Origin: Oscillospiraceae bacterium | GTDB lineage: Bacteria; Bacillota; Clostridia; Oscillospirales; Ruminococcaceae | Reading direction: 5' to 3' | DNA length: 64,000 bases | NCBI GenBank assembly: GCA_031253495.1 | Contig: JAIRWC010000012.1 | Span: 89,498 to 153,497 of the forward strand | Shown here: one piece after another, positions 36,994-48,641 of the stretch | Position numbering within the stretch: position 1 is the first letter of the stretch | Layout of the letters: each line of letters starts with the position of its first letter | Translations under genes and position numbers: made by a program | The notes under the pieces: model-generated | What the model saw: the letters and a program-made list of their open reading frames with translations, nothing else | Told to the model about the DNA's origin: nothing | The model's database searches: none

Positions 36994-38250
36994 TCAGTTA
37001 TCGAGGGGGGGGCGCGTTTGATATAAAAACCCGTTGCCTTTTTTCCCGCATTTGCGGACTATTCCCATATAGCCGAGAATTTCGAGCAGAATCGAGCCGC
37101 CGCAGTTTTTCGCCGCTTTTCCGAACTCTTTGAGCGTAAAGGTTTCCGGCAAATCTTCCGGCAGAAAAACGCGGTAATCCTCGCGGGAGCGCAGATACGT
37201 TTCCCCGAGGAGCGCGAGCGGCGTTTTGACGGATTTGCGGGTTTTATTTTTTTTTCGCGGGCTTTTACCGATGAAGTTAATTTTCTCAATTTCAAGCTCG
37301 GCGACGCAAATCGTAAGGTTCTTGTCCGTCAAAAACCCTCGAATCCTGTACAACTCAAAGAAAAATTCCGTAAGCGACTTATTGTTCCTTACGGATTTTT
37401 TTATTAACTCGCCGCTTTCCTCGTCGGCCGAAATATTGTGAACCCGCTTTTCAAAAGGGTATATCACCGTAACATGGCATACGCCCAAAAAACATTCAAG
37501 TTTTTTGTTCAGCTTTTCCCAATTTGAGGTTTGGATTTCAAAAACGCCGTTTTCGTTTACTGCGTCGGCCACATACGCGCCGACTTTCGCTTCGCGGTCA
37601 ATGTCGGCGGAAAAATAACGTTTCAACGCCGCGTGTACGGCTTTCTCGTTTAACGTGCCTATGCCCGCTTTCGCCGCGCCCGCCCCGCCGCAAGCCTCTC
37701 TAAACCGTTCGCCGTCGGGGATTATATGTATTTTGGGCGGCGGGATATAATAAAACCGTTCGTATTCACGTTCTTCAATGAACGTTAATATCCCCATTTC
37801 CTCGTTGCTCGGAATAACCCCCGTGGCGACGGCTTTCAACTCATCAACGGCGTTTTCCACGGCATAACATTCATTCGCGACTTTGAACATGAAAATATCG
37901 TTCGCGCCGTCCCCGAAGCAAATCAGCCTGTCCGCCCCCGTAATCTCTTTCAGCTTTAACGCCGCGTTCGCCTTTGAAGCGGCGGACAAGCCTTTTTCCG
38001 GGATATACCCGGTCGGGAGGGTTTTCCCTGTTTCGCGCGCGGCGAAAATAATGCCGTTCATGGTTATGACCGGTACGTTCATATGAACGTTTCGCATAAT
38101 ATGCCCGGCGGTTTGAAACGGCCTTTCCGCGGCGTAAGAAAACAGGATTCCTTTGCCGATAAAGCGGTTTAACATCCGCTCGCCCCGGGTTTTCAGCTTA
38201 CCCGCGTAATTGAGCAGGGTTCCGTCAAGGTCTGAAACATATAAAGTCAT
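36994..38250 (-). CDS. HAD-like (Cof-type) phosphatase fused to a PD-(D/E)xK-like uncharacterised domain
   Basis: HAD motifs 'VSDLDGTLL', 'ITMNG', 'FGDGANDIFMF'; then 'VHAALKRYFSADIDREAKVGAYVADAVNENGVFEIQTSNWEKLNKKLECFL..VTVIYPFEKRV'. Confidence 0.78.
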   Translation of the reverse strand: MTLYVSDLDGTLLNYAGKLKTRGERMLNRFIGKGILFSYAAERPFQTAGHIMRNVHMNVPVITMNGIIFAARETGKTLPTGYIPEKGLSAASKANAALKLKEITGADRLICFGDGANDIFMFKVANECYAVENAVDELKAVATGVIPSNEEMGILTFIEEREYERFYYIPPPKIHIIPDGERFREACGGAGAAKAGIGTLNEKAVHAALKRYFSADIDREAKVGAYVADAVNENGVFEIQTSNWEKLNKKLECFLGVCHVTVIYPFEKRVHNISADEESGELIKKSVRNNKSLTEFFFELYRIRGFLTDKNLTICVAELEIEKINFIGKSPRKKNKTRKSVKTPLALLGETYLRSREDYRVFLPEDLPETFTLKEFGKAAKNCGGSILLEILGYMGIVRKCGKKGNGFLYQTRPPLDN

Positions 38251-38320
38251 TTTTTGCCGAAAGCTCTTTCTCGCGCGGCGCAACCCCGTTTAAATTCAAG
38301 ACGCGAAGCGCACGGACCGA

Positions 38321-38392
38321 TTGGGGTGGAAGGATTTGAACCCTCGAATGATGGAGTCAGAGTCCACTGCCTTACCGCTTGGCTACACCCCA
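38321..38392 (-). tRNA. tRNA-Gln(CTG)
   Basis: Reverse strand TGGGGTGTAGCCAAGCGGTAAGGCAGTGGACTCTGACTCCATCATTCGAGGGTTCAAATCCTTCCACCCCA; anticodon loop CTCTGAC. Confidence 0.94.
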
Positions 38393-38489
38393 GCAGAAAA
38401 ATCCCGCCCGTAACATCCCTACTCGCCGTTTTTAAACGGTGAATTATATTATATATCGTCATTTGTTCGCCGCACTTTAACCTCCTTGA

Positions 38490-39914
38490 TTATTTCAGCG
38501 CGTCTTTAAGCGCCTTTCTCGCCATGTCGGGGTTGCCGGAACCGCCTAACCTTTTCATAACCTGCCCCATAAGGAAGCCGAACGCCTTTTCCTTGCCCGC
38601 GCGATAATCCGCGACGGCGCCGGAATTTTCAGACAGCGCGGTCTTTACGGCTTCGATAACGGCTTCGTCGTCGTTTATCATCATCAGGCCGTTTTCGGCG
38701 ATATATTCTTCCGGTATAACGTCCCGCGTGAACACGGCTTCAACGGTTTCCCTATAAGCGTTCCTGTTTATTTTCCCGTCTGAAACAAGATTGACAAGCG
38801 CCGCCAATTTCCGCCCGTCAAGCGACAAATCTTCCGGCAATGTGTCGGTTTGATTTAAGAGCCGCATAATCTCGCCCGTAACCAAATGAGCGGATTCAAG
38901 AGGATTTCCGCTCAATTCCGAAACCGTTTCAAACAAACCGGATATGTTTTTGTGCGTTGTGATTATGAACGCCTCTTTTTCTGAAATTTTGTAGTCGTTT
39001 ATATACCTTTCCCTTTTTTCATGGGCTAATTCGGGCAAACTCCCCTTAATCATCTTGAGCCATTGGTCGTCTATCTCAATCGGCAACAAATCCGGTTCGG
39101 GAAAATAGCGGTAATCCTGCGCGTTTTCTTTGGAGCGCATACCGTAGGAAACGCCGTTTTCATCGTCCCAGCGGCGGGTTTCCTGATAAACGCGGCCGCC
39201 TTTGCCGAGAATTTCAATCTGCCGCTTTGTTTCATAATCAATGGCGCGCCCGATTGCCTTGAACGAGTTCAAATTCTTCATTTCGGTGCGAACGCCCATT
39301 TCGCCGCCTGTTCTCCTTACCGAAAGGTTCACGTCGACGCGAAGCGAACCTTCCTGCATTTTACAGTCGCACACGCCGAGGTAAAGGAGGGTTTCCCGCA
39401 GTTTTTCGAGATAGGCGATTACCTCCGCGCCGCTTTGAAAATCCGGGTGCGTAACGATTTCCAGGAGAGGAACGCCGCATCGGTTAAAATCCATAAACGT
39501 TCGATTCCCCGAGCAGTCATGAACAAGTTTGCCCGCATCCTCTTCCATATGTATTTCGCGGATACCGATTGACTTTTCCTTCCCGTCCGCGACGACGGTC
39601 AAACGCCCCTCGCGGCAAATCGGGGCGTACAGCTGCGACACTTGATAGGCTTTGGGCAGGTCGGGGTAAAAATAGTTTTTACGGTCGAATTTGCAATGCC
39701 GCGTAATTTCGCAGTTAAGCGCCAACCCTACGCGGACGGCGTATTCCGCGACGGCGCGGTTAAGTTTGGGCAATGTCCCCGGCATCCCCGCGCAGACGGG
39801 GCAGACGCGGGTATTCGGTTCCCCGCCGAAAGTCGTGGCGCACCCGCAAAATATTTTCGAGGCGGCGGAAAGCTCGGCGTGAACCTCCAACCCGATTACG
39901 GTTTCCCAATTCAT
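38490..39914 (-). CDS. gatB: Asp/Glu-tRNA amidotransferase subunit B
   Basis: 'ETVIGLEVHAELSAASKIFCGC', 'VCPVCAGMPGTLPKLN', 'KFDRKNYFYPDLPKAYQVSQ'. Confidence 0.96.
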   Translation of the reverse strand: MNWETVIGLEVHAELSAASKIFCGCATTFGGEPNTRVCPVCAGMPGTLPKLNRAVAEYAVRVGLALNCEITRHCKFDRKNYFYPDLPKAYQVSQLYAPICREGRLTVVADGKEKSIGIREIHMEEDAGKLVHDCSGNRTFMDFNRCGVPLLEIVTHPDFQSGAEVIAYLEKLRETLLYLGVCDCKMQEGSLRVDVNLSVRRTGGEMGVRTEMKNLNSFKAIGRAIDYETKRQIEILGKGGRVYQETRRWDDENGVSYGMRSKENAQDYRYFPEPDLLPIEIDDQWLKMIKGSLPELAHEKRERYINDYKISEKEAFIITTHKNISGLFETVSELSGNPLESAHLVTGEIMRLLNQTDTLPEDLSLDGRKLAALVNLVSDGKINRNAYRETVEAVFTRDVIPEEYIAENGLMMINDDEAVIEAVKTALSENSGAVADYRAGKEKAFGFLMGQVMKRLGGSGNPDMARKALKDALK

Positions 39915-41380
39915 TGGGCTTCACCCCCTGTTTTCGGCTTGCGCGCGTGAAAATCGGTGCGGTTTTGATAAACCCGCGCCGCTTTTACGAGAATACCGTC
40001 GGAGAAAGCGTTCCCGACAAGCTGAAACCCGACGGGCAACCCGCGTTCGTCGAATCCGCAAGGCAACGCGACGGCCGGCAGACCCGCCAAATTAACCGAA
40101 ACGGTGTATATGTCCCCCATATACATTTTCATCGGGTCGCCCACGTTTTCGCCGATTTTATAGGCGGTTGTGGGCGCCGTGGGGGAAAGAATCGCGTCGA
40201 AACGCTTGAACAGCCCGTCATACGCTTCTTTAATCAAGTAACGCGCCTGAAGCGCTTTTTTGTAATAGGCGTCGTAATACCCCGACGAAAGCACGAACGA
40301 GCCAAGCATTATTCTCCGCTTTACCTCTATCCCGAAACCCTCGCTCCTCGATAAGCGGTAAACCTCCGGCAGCGTTTTGGCTTTCGCGCTCCTGTAACCG
40401 TATTTAAGCCCGTCATACCGCGAAAGGTTTGACGAAGCCTCCGCGCAGGCGATTATGTAATAAGCGGGAATCATATAATCCATCAAGGGCATTTCAAAAT
40501 CCCCGACCGTCGCCCCCGCCTCTTCCAACTCTTCCGCCGCCGCCAAAACCGATTTCTTTACGCTTTCATCGACGCCGTCGCCGAAATAATTGCGCGGGAT
40601 ACCGATTTTGAGCCCGTTCGCGTTATCGGGAAAACCGCCGCCGAAATCAAACGGTTCTTTAATGACGCAGGTGCTGTCTTTTTCGTCCGTTCCCGATATA
40701 ATCGACAGCAGGGCGGCGCAATCGCCGATACCGCGCCCTATCGGACCGATTTGGTCAAGCGACGAGGCGTAGGCGATTAACCCGTACCGCGACACCGAGC
40801 CGTAAGTAGGCTTTATTCCGGTCGCGCCGCAGAAAGAACAAGGCTGGCGTATGCTTCCGCCCGTGTCGGAACCGAGCGCCAAGGGGATTTCCCCGCCGGC
40901 GACCGCCGCCGCGCTCCCCCCGGAGGAACCGCCCGCCACCCTCGCGTTATCCCACGGGTTGCGAACCGCGCCGTATACCCCCGTTTCACTGGAACCGCCC
41001 ATGGCGAACTCGTCCATATTGAGTTTCCCCACGATAACCGCTCCCGCCCGTTCAAGCCTTTCGACCGCCGTCGCGCTGAAAACGGGCGTATAGCCTTCGA
41101 GCGTTTTCGAGGCGCAGGTTGTTTCAATATCTTTTACGGAAATATTGTCCTTTATCGCTATGGGAACGCCCGCGAGCGGCGAAAGGGTTTCGCCGCCGTC
41201 AATCCGCCCTTGGACTTCCGCCGCGCGAGCGAGAGCCTTCTCTTTTGAAACCGTGATAAACGCGTTTAACGACTTATCGGTTTTTTCAATCCGCCCCATG
41301 TATGATTCGACGGCTTCGGCTACGCTGATTTTTTTCGCTTTTATCGCGGCGGACAATTCCGTCGCGCTTAAATCAAACAT
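39911..41380 (-). CDS. gatA: Asp/Glu-tRNA amidotransferase subunit A
   Basis: 'GVPIAIKDNISV', 'GGSSGGSAAAVAGGEIPLALGSDTGGSIRQP', amidase signature. Confidence 0.96.
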   Translation of the reverse strand: MFDLSATELSAAIKAKKISVAEAVESYMGRIEKTDKSLNAFITVSKEKALARAAEVQGRIDGGETLSPLAGVPIAIKDNISVKDIETTCASKTLEGYTPVFSATAVERLERAGAVIVGKLNMDEFAMGGSSETGVYGAVRNPWDNARVAGGSSGGSAAAVAGGEIPLALGSDTGGSIRQPCSFCGATGIKPTYGSVSRYGLIAYASSLDQIGPIGRGIGDCAALLSIISGTDEKDSTCVIKEPFDFGGGFPDNANGLKIGIPRNYFGDGVDESVKKSVLAAAEELEEAGATVGDFEMPLMDYMIPAYYIIACAEASSNLSRYDGLKYGYRSAKAKTLPEVYRLSRSEGFGIEVKRRIMLGSFVLSSGYYDAYYKKALQARYLIKEAYDGLFKRFDAILSPTAPTTAYKIGENVGDPMKMYMGDIYTVSVNLAGLPAVALPCGFDERGLPVGFQLVGNAFSDGILVKAARVYQNRTDFHARKPKTGGEAQ

Positions 41381-41401
41381 TTTTACGACAGCCCCTTCCG
41401 T

Positions 41402-41689
41402 TTATTCGACCGTTTTCGGCGCGACGAACGCTTCGCCGTTCTCTTCGGGGGCGTTTTTCAAAATCAACGCCCTGTCAAACGAACAAACCGCCTCGTCCTC
41501 GCGGAACGCGTTGACGTCGTCGAAAGGGTGGCTGCGTTCGGGAACGCCTTTTGCGTTAAGCTCTTCAAGCCGCGCCATGTTATTCAGAATTTCCCCCAAA
41601 TCCGCCGTTAAACGCTCTTTCTCGCCGTCGGAAAGAGTGAGGCAGGAAAGGTTTTCCAGATATTCAATCAGTTTTTCGTCAATCAGCAT
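41402..41689 (-). CDS. gatC: Asp/Glu-tRNA amidotransferase subunit C
   Basis: 'LIEYLENLSCLTLSDGEKERLTADLGEILNNMARLEELNAKGVPER'; start at MLIDEK with GGGGGA SD. Confidence 0.92.
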   Translation of the reverse strand: MLIDEKLIEYLENLSCLTLSDGEKERLTADLGEILNNMARLEELNAKGVPERSHPFDDVNAFREDEAVCSFDRALILKNAPEENGEAFVAPKTVE

Positions 41690-41710
41690 ATAATCCCCCA
41701 AGCGCCGCCG

Positions 41711-43087
<1,377 letters not shown>

Positions 43088-43151
43088 TTACCGGCACGCC
43101 GCAAACGCCTTTGTTACGCCACGCCAATTATAGCACAGTATTGTCTTTCTG

Positions 43152-45293
43152 TCAACCGTTGCGGAAAATCGTTATCCTTTTGCGTTTTCTTTTCTTGTCG
43201 GTTATTTTAACCGCCCTGCTCAATTCGACGTAGATTCCGTAAAAATCACCATCGCCGGCGTATTCGCCGCCATAAACCACGCGGTCGTAATTTTCCGTAA
43301 TCGCCGACAGTAAAACGCCGTATTCCGCATATGAAAAACCGTCCAAATCACGGGAAGAAAGCGTCCTTTCCCTTAAGCGAAGACGTTTCATAAACATGCC
43401 GTATATCTTATTGTAAAGCAGCGTTATCTGCGTTTCCCTCGGACTTTTTAAAGCTTTGCGCCTGAATTTTTTCTCGCGTGAGCGCGGCAGTAAAAACAGC
43501 GCGAACACGACCGCCAAAGCGATTGCGCACCCCGCGGACAAAAGCAGCGCGAGCGCCGTCAAATAGCCCAACCCCCCCCTTGCCGTCCCGGAGCCCGGAA
43601 TGGTCGGTTCAAAAATGACCCAGCCCCAGCCGCCTATAAAAATCTCGGGGAAAGCGTGGGAGTGTTTTACCTTGACAAGATAATACCCGTCGTCGTCAAG
43701 CTCCCTTAAAACATATCCTTCCGTATAACGCGCCGTCAGCCCCGCCTCCCTCGCGAGAACCGTCATGGCGGAAGCGAAGTCGGAACAGGTTCCGCGCTTT
43801 GACTCGAAAAGAAAATAACCGACCTCCTTGTTAGGCGGCGCAAACTCCAAGTCGTAGACGAACTCGCCGTTGTAAAAGTGGTTTTCAATCGCCTTCGCCT
43901 TCTCATAATCGCTTTTAAAGCCGTCGGTAAGGGACAAAGCGAGTTCCCTCACCTTCTCTTTTTCCGGGTAATCGCCCGGTTGGGAACATTCGGCCATATA
44001 ATCCGCGTATCCGCGCGGGAAAATATCGTTCATATAAAACGTCATTCCGGCGTCGGACAAGGCGGCGACCGCTTCGGGAGTTAATTTCGATAAAAAGTCG
44101 CCGTCCGCGTAATTGTCATAGTACACCGCGTCATAATAAACGCTCCGCTTGTCTCCCCCCGAGGAAAAGAATTCGTCTTTGATGCCGCGCCCGATTACGG
44201 AAGAATCGCCGCAGCGGATATCGACGGGATATTGCGGCAACGGGAGGTAAAAAAATTCTATATTCGTCATTATCATAATCCGCGCCGTCTTACGGACCGG
44301 TTTGGGCGCTTCTTCCCAGAAGCTCAGTTCATCCGGAATATCGCGGTTCCCCGAAAAGAAGGCTTGCCATTCGGCGGCGGGAGAGCTTTCACGCGGGGAA
44401 TCGCCGAAAGCGACGAATTCCCCCTGTTCGGGCTGTTTGCGCGTCCATACCTCGCCGTTCCAATAGTCGAAAACCTGCCGCCTTAAATACCCCGGTTCGT
44501 CCGCTCTTACCCTGAAAAGCAGACGCTCCGTGTCTGTGCCGCCGTCCGGCGCGCTTGAGGAAACGTCGCCGTCTATGGAAAAATCAAACGCGTCAATAAG
44601 CCGTATGCTCCGCCCCGTTATAAACTCGTCGAAAACCTCGCGATACGGGGTGGCTTCGACGGGGGGGAACAGCCCCGCGATATAAGCGGACGCGGCGACA
44701 AAGCACCCCCCCGCCGCCAAAAATTTTCCGTAGTTCACCGCTTTGAAGCCGCGGCGGCGGTACCACCTTTCCTCGATGGAAATAAATAAAAACAGCGCGA
44801 TTATCAGGGCCGGGAATATAAAGGGGATTTCCGTAAAGGTTTTGGCGTAAAGCGAGAAGGTTATCATACAAGTAAGCATGAGAAAGAAAGCGTTATACCT
44901 TATAACCGTAAAGTAAAACACGGCCGACGATATAAAAGGCGTGAACAAAACCGCCAGCGCGGCCGTGAACGCGGGTATATACTCGATTTCGTCGCCCATG
45001 CGGAAAAACCACGAGTTAAAAACCCTTAACGCCCCGAACGATTGGGAATTGATTAATTCCCGCGCCGAAAACACCGATATTATACCGACCAGCAAAATCA
45101 CCGGAACCGTGATAAGTTTCCTGTTCGCGAGCCTTAGCTTTTCATACAGCGCGAAAAGCGACAAATTGAATAAAAAGATTGCCGCCAAAGTCAAAGGGAG
45201 CGCGTCCGGACTTTCGTAAATGTAAAGGATGGACGCCAACACCGTGAAACTCAACAGACACGGAAAAAGTATCGATTTTAAAATACCTTTCAT
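43152..45293 (-). CDS. Membrane transglutaminase-like protein (second paralog)
   Basis: Multiple TM segments; 'KRGTCSDFASAMTVLAREAGLTARYTEGY', 'HSHAFPEIFIGGWGWVIFEPT'. Confidence 0.83.
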   Translation of the reverse strand: MKGILKSILFPCLLSFTVLASILYIYESPDALPLTLAAIFLFNLSLFALYEKLRLANRKLITVPVILLVGIISVFSARELINSQSFGALRVFNSWFFRMGDEIEYIPAFTAALAVLFTPFISSAVFYFTVIRYNAFFLMLTCMITFSLYAKTFTEIPFIFPALIIALFLFISIEERWYRRRGFKAVNYGKFLAAGGCFVAASAYIAGLFPPVEATPYREVFDEFITGRSIRLIDAFDFSIDGDVSSSAPDGGTDTERLLFRVRADEPGYLRRQVFDYWNGEVWTRKQPEQGEFVAFGDSPRESSPAAEWQAFFSGNRDIPDELSFWEEAPKPVRKTARIMIMTNIEFFYLPLPQYPVDIRCGDSSVIGRGIKDEFFSSGGDKRSVYYDAVYYDNYADGDFLSKLTPEAVAALSDAGMTFYMNDIFPRGYADYMAECSQPGDYPEKEKVRELALSLTDGFKSDYEKAKAIENHFYNGEFVYDLEFAPPNKEVGYFLFESKRGTCSDFASAMTVLAREAGLTARYTEGYVLRELDDDGYYLVKVKHSHAFPEIFIGGWGWVIFEPTIPGSGTARGGLGYLTALALLLSAGCAIALAVVFALFLLPRSREKKFRRKALKSPRETQITLLYNKIYGMFMKRLRLRERTLSSRDLDGFSYAEYGVLLSAITENYDRVVYGGEYAGDGDFYGIYVELSRAVKITDKKRKRKRITIFRNG

Positions 45294-45299
45294 AACCGT

Positions 45300-46454
45300 T
45301 CAAGCCCTCGAAAATATTATCTCGCCGTCGGCTTCGTCGATAATCCAGTTGGCAAGCCCTATTGAGGGCGAGGCGATTTCCGGCGCAATCCCCTTTTGCC
45401 TTAACCCCTCGGCAACGGCCCCGAGAACGCCGTCCGCGTTCGCGGTGAATATCACGAACCCGCTCGCCTTTTCGGATGAAATATCCGGTATCCTGCCCCC
45501 CGAACCGCCAAAAGAGTATTCCGTAAGCGCGAAACGCAGGGTTTCTATCCCGTCTTCGCCGTCAATCTCAAAAAACACCCAACCGCCGTTCAACCTTACA
45601 TAAACGCGGCAGACAATTTCCCGTTTCGTTAAAACGCGGATAAGCGCGAGCATCGCCTCTAACGCGCGCTGTTCCGCCGCGCGCGCGGACAACGCTTCTT
45701 TAAGCCCGGAAAGACTGTCGTCCAATACGAACACCTGGTCCCCCCCCGCGAACGCTTCGGGCTTGCGCACAAGCAGTTTGTCCCGTTTGGCCGAAAGTTT
45801 CCAGTTGACGCTCTTCAGCGAATCTCCGGGGACGTAATCCCTGTGTTCATATCCGGGAAAACCCGTGACGGCGGAGGGGATTTCGCGGGTTTGCTCATTA
45901 TCGTCATACGCGGACGATTCTTCAAGCGTGCGAACCAATTCGGAGCGTTCCGAAAGGTCGGGCGCCGCGGGGAAAATCTTTACCTCGCGATAATTCTTCC
46001 CGATTATCCTGTTAAACCTGCCGAAACCGGAAAAAATCCCGAGAATATCGCCGCACTTAATCCATTCTATCCCTATGCCGCCCTTGCCCCAAAACGCGCT
46101 TTTCAGTTTGAAAACGCGTTCCTGCTCGCTTCTGTTCAGCGTAACGGCGTATAAGTCCTCCGCACATTCAAAATGATAAGAGGGCGTCAATTTTATTTCA
46201 AAAACCGTGGGGAGAAAAAAAGCGGCTTTTGAAACGCGGACAGTCAAACTTATTTCTTCCCCTTTTTCGATAAGGACGCGGTTTACAAAAATGTCCGCGT
46301 CAAACGCTTTAACCGCGTAAACGTGCATAACGGCCGACAAAATTATCGCGCCGGCAAAAATAATCAACACAAAAAAACCGCTTGTCGCGTCCAAAAACAA
46401 AGCGAAAAGGATTATAAGCGCGAATATCATCACATAACTTACGACAACCTTCAT
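45300..46454 (-). CDS. DUF58 domain protein (second paralog)
   Basis: 'YEHRDYVPGDSLKSVNWKLSAKRDKLLVRKPE'. Confidence 0.86.
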   Translation of the reverse strand: MKVVVSYVMIFALIILFALFLDATSGFFVLIIFAGAIILSAVMHVYAVKAFDADIFVNRVLIEKGEEISLTVRVSKAAFFLPTVFEIKLTPSYHFECAEDLYAVTLNRSEQERVFKLKSAFWGKGGIGIEWIKCGDILGIFSGFGRFNRIIGKNYREVKIFPAAPDLSERSELVRTLEESSAYDDNEQTREIPSAVTGFPGYEHRDYVPGDSLKSVNWKLSAKRDKLLVRKPEAFAGGDQVFVLDDSLSGLKEALSARAAEQRALEAMLALIRVLTKREIVCRVYVRLNGGWVFFEIDGEDGIETLRFALTEYSFGGSGGRIPDISSEKASGFVIFTANADGVLGAVAEGLRQKGIAPEIASPSIGLANWIIDEADGEIIFSRA

Positions 46455-46490
46455 TTAACCCCGCTCACAACAAAGTCTGTCCCCGAAACG

Positions 46491-47435
46491 CTACGCGGGA
46501 ATGGGCACGGTTCTGACAATTTCGTCTATAACAGCCGCCGAAGTCCCAAGCGTCGACTTCCCTTTCGGCGAAAGGATAAGCCTGTGCGCCAGCACCGGAA
46601 CGGCGAGTTCGCGGATATCGTCGGGAATAACGTAATTCCTCCCGTTGATTAACGCCAGCGCCTTGGCGGTTTTAAACAGCGCGATTGAGCCGCGCGGCGA
46701 AGCGCCCAACGCCAATAAATCCGTTTGGCGCGTGGCGGCGACGAGGTTAATAATATATTCGACGACAAGGTTGTTCGTTTGGATTTTATCCGCTTTTTCG
46801 CGCAATTCCCCGATGTCTGAAAGTTCCAGCGCCGGCGATAAAGCCGCCGCGTTTTTCAGGACGGATAAGCCGCCGTTACCCGAACCCCCGAGCAAAATAG
46901 ACATTTCGTCGGCGCGGTCCGGATACCCTATCGAAAGTTTCATGATAAATCTGTCCATCTGCGCTTCGGGAAGGTGGTACGTCCCGTAGGTTTCGACGGG
47001 ATTTTGCGTGGCGAGCGCCATAAAGGGAACGGGGAGCGGCCGCGTTACGCCGTCCACGCTTATCTGAAGCTCTTCCATGATTTCAAGCAGGCTTGACTGC
47101 GCTTTCGGGGAGGCGCGGTTGATTTCGTCCGCCAAAAAAAAATTGCAAAACGCCGAACCCGGACGGTATTCCATCTTTTTGGTTTCGGGGTTTATCATGG
47201 TGAAGCCCATTATATCCGACGGCATGACGTCGGGCGTGAACTGCACGCGGTTATACCTGCCGCTGACGCTTTTCGACAAGGCGGCCACAAGCTGCGTTTT
47301 CCCGACGCCGGGAACGTCTTCGATAAGCACGTGCCCTTTGGCGAGAAGGGCGGTTATGAGCTTGATTATTACCGGACGTTTCCCGATTATAACGTTTTCT
47401 ATATTGTTGATGAGGAGCGCGATTTTTTCATTCAT
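46491..47435 (-). CDS. MoxR-family AAA ATPase (second paralog)
   Basis: 'HVLIEDVPGVGKTQLVAAL', 'LADEINRASPKAQSSLLEIMEE', 'GASPRGSIALFKTAKA'. Confidence 0.93.
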   Translation of the reverse strand: MNEKIALLINNIENVIIGKRPVIIKLITALLAKGHVLIEDVPGVGKTQLVAALSKSVSGRYNRVQFTPDVMPSDIMGFTMINPETKKMEYRPGSAFCNFFLADEINRASPKAQSSLLEIMEELQISVDGVTRPLPVPFMALATQNPVETYGTYHLPEAQMDRFIMKLSIGYPDRADEMSILLGGSGNGGLSVLKNAAALSPALELSDIGELREKADKIQTNNLVVEYIINLVAATRQTDLLALGASPRGSIALFKTAKALALINGRNYVIPDDIRELAVPVLAHRLILSPKGKSTLGTSAAVIDEIVRTVPIPA

Positions 47436-47495
47436 GCCGCCTTTTCCTCCGATTTTCGCGCGGGCGCGTCAAGCGTTTCTTGTCGGCAATCCGCG

Positions 47496-48590
47496 TTATC
47501 TGTCAACCCTCGCCCCCGCGCCGCTTATAAGTTTCTCAACCTCTCTGAGCGAAGCCATGGACGTGTCGCCCGGCGTGGTCATCGCCAGCGCACCGTGCGC
47601 GCATCCGTAATTAACCGCCTTTTGCGGGTCGCCGCCCGTCAGAAAGCCGTAAATCAAACCCGAGGCGAAGCTGTCCCCGCCGCCCACGCGGTCGAATATT
47701 TCAAGATTTTTGTAATCCGGCGCTTTATACACGTTCCCGCCCGCGAAGCAAACGGCCGACCAATCGTTGACGGTGGCGGTGCGGACGGTTCTCAAAGTGG
47801 AGGCCACCACTTTTATATTGCCGTATTCTTTGGCGACGGCGCCCACCATTTTTTTGTAACCCTCTATGTTCAGTTCTTTCAGCGATTTATCGCTTCCCTC
47901 CGCCTCAAAACCGAGACAGGCGGTAAAGTCCTCCTCGTTTCCTATGCAGACGTCCGTATATCCCACTATTTCGCGGTTAACCTCGCGCGCCTTTTCCTGC
48001 CCGCCTATGTCTTTCCACAGCGAAGGGCGATAGTTTAAATCGTAGCTTGTGATAACGCCGTGTTTTTTCGCCGATTTCAGCGCTTCGACGGCGACTTTTG
48101 CCGTTGAGGCCGACAACGCCGCGAAAATCCCCCCCGTGTGAAACCACCTCGCGCCCGTTTCGGTGAAAATCTTATCCCAGTCAAAATCGCCGCATTTTAT
48201 TTGTGAAGCCGCCGTGTTCGCCCTGTCTGACACGCCGAGCGCCCCGCGAACGCCGTAACCGCGCTCGGTGAAGTTAAGCCCGTTGCGCGCCGAACGCCCT
48301 ATCCCGTCATAAGGAACCCATTTTATGTACGACGTATCCACGCCGCCCTGCGATATTAAATCTTCCAACAGCGCCCCGACCTCGTTTTCCGCGAACGCCG
48401 TTACGACCGAGACGTTCAGTCTGAAGCATTTGCGCAGACCGCGCGCCACGTTGTATTCGCCGCCGCCCTCCCAAACGGCGAAGTTCCGCGCCGTTCTTAC
48501 GCGGCCGTCGCCGGGGTCAAGGCGAAGCATGACTTCCCCAAGAGAGATTTCATCAAATCCGCGGGCGGATTTTTCACGAATGTTAAGCAT
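47496..48590 (-). CDS. kdgK: PfkB-family sugar kinase, probable 2-keto-3-deoxygluconate kinase
   Basis: 'GEVMLRLDPGDGRVRTARNFAVWEGGGEYNVARGL', 'DRVGGGDSFASGLIYGFL'; two genes from eda. Confidence 0.82.
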   Translation of the reverse strand: MLNIREKSARGFDEISLGEVMLRLDPGDGRVRTARNFAVWEGGGEYNVARGLRKCFRLNVSVVTAFAENEVGALLEDLISQGGVDTSYIKWVPYDGIGRSARNGLNFTERGYGVRGALGVSDRANTAASQIKCGDFDWDKIFTETGARWFHTGGIFAALSASTAKVAVEALKSAKKHGVITSYDLNYRPSLWKDIGGQEKAREVNREIVGYTDVCIGNEEDFTACLGFEAEGSDKSLKELNIEGYKKMVGAVAKEYGNIKVVASTLRTVRTATVNDWSAVCFAGGNVYKAPDYKNLEIFDRVGGGDSFASGLIYGFLTGGDPQKAVNYGCAHGALAMTTPGDTSMASLREVEKLISGAGARVDR

Positions 48591-48641
48591 AGACCGTCCC
48601 TTTCGCGGTATAACCTTATTAAAAAAGGGTTTCCGCCGCGC

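Noticed and set aside
44757-44770. GGTACCACC / GGTGGTACCGCC, T-box-like motif
   Set aside because: Lies inside the second transglutaminase CDS with no leader structure or terminator; coincidental.
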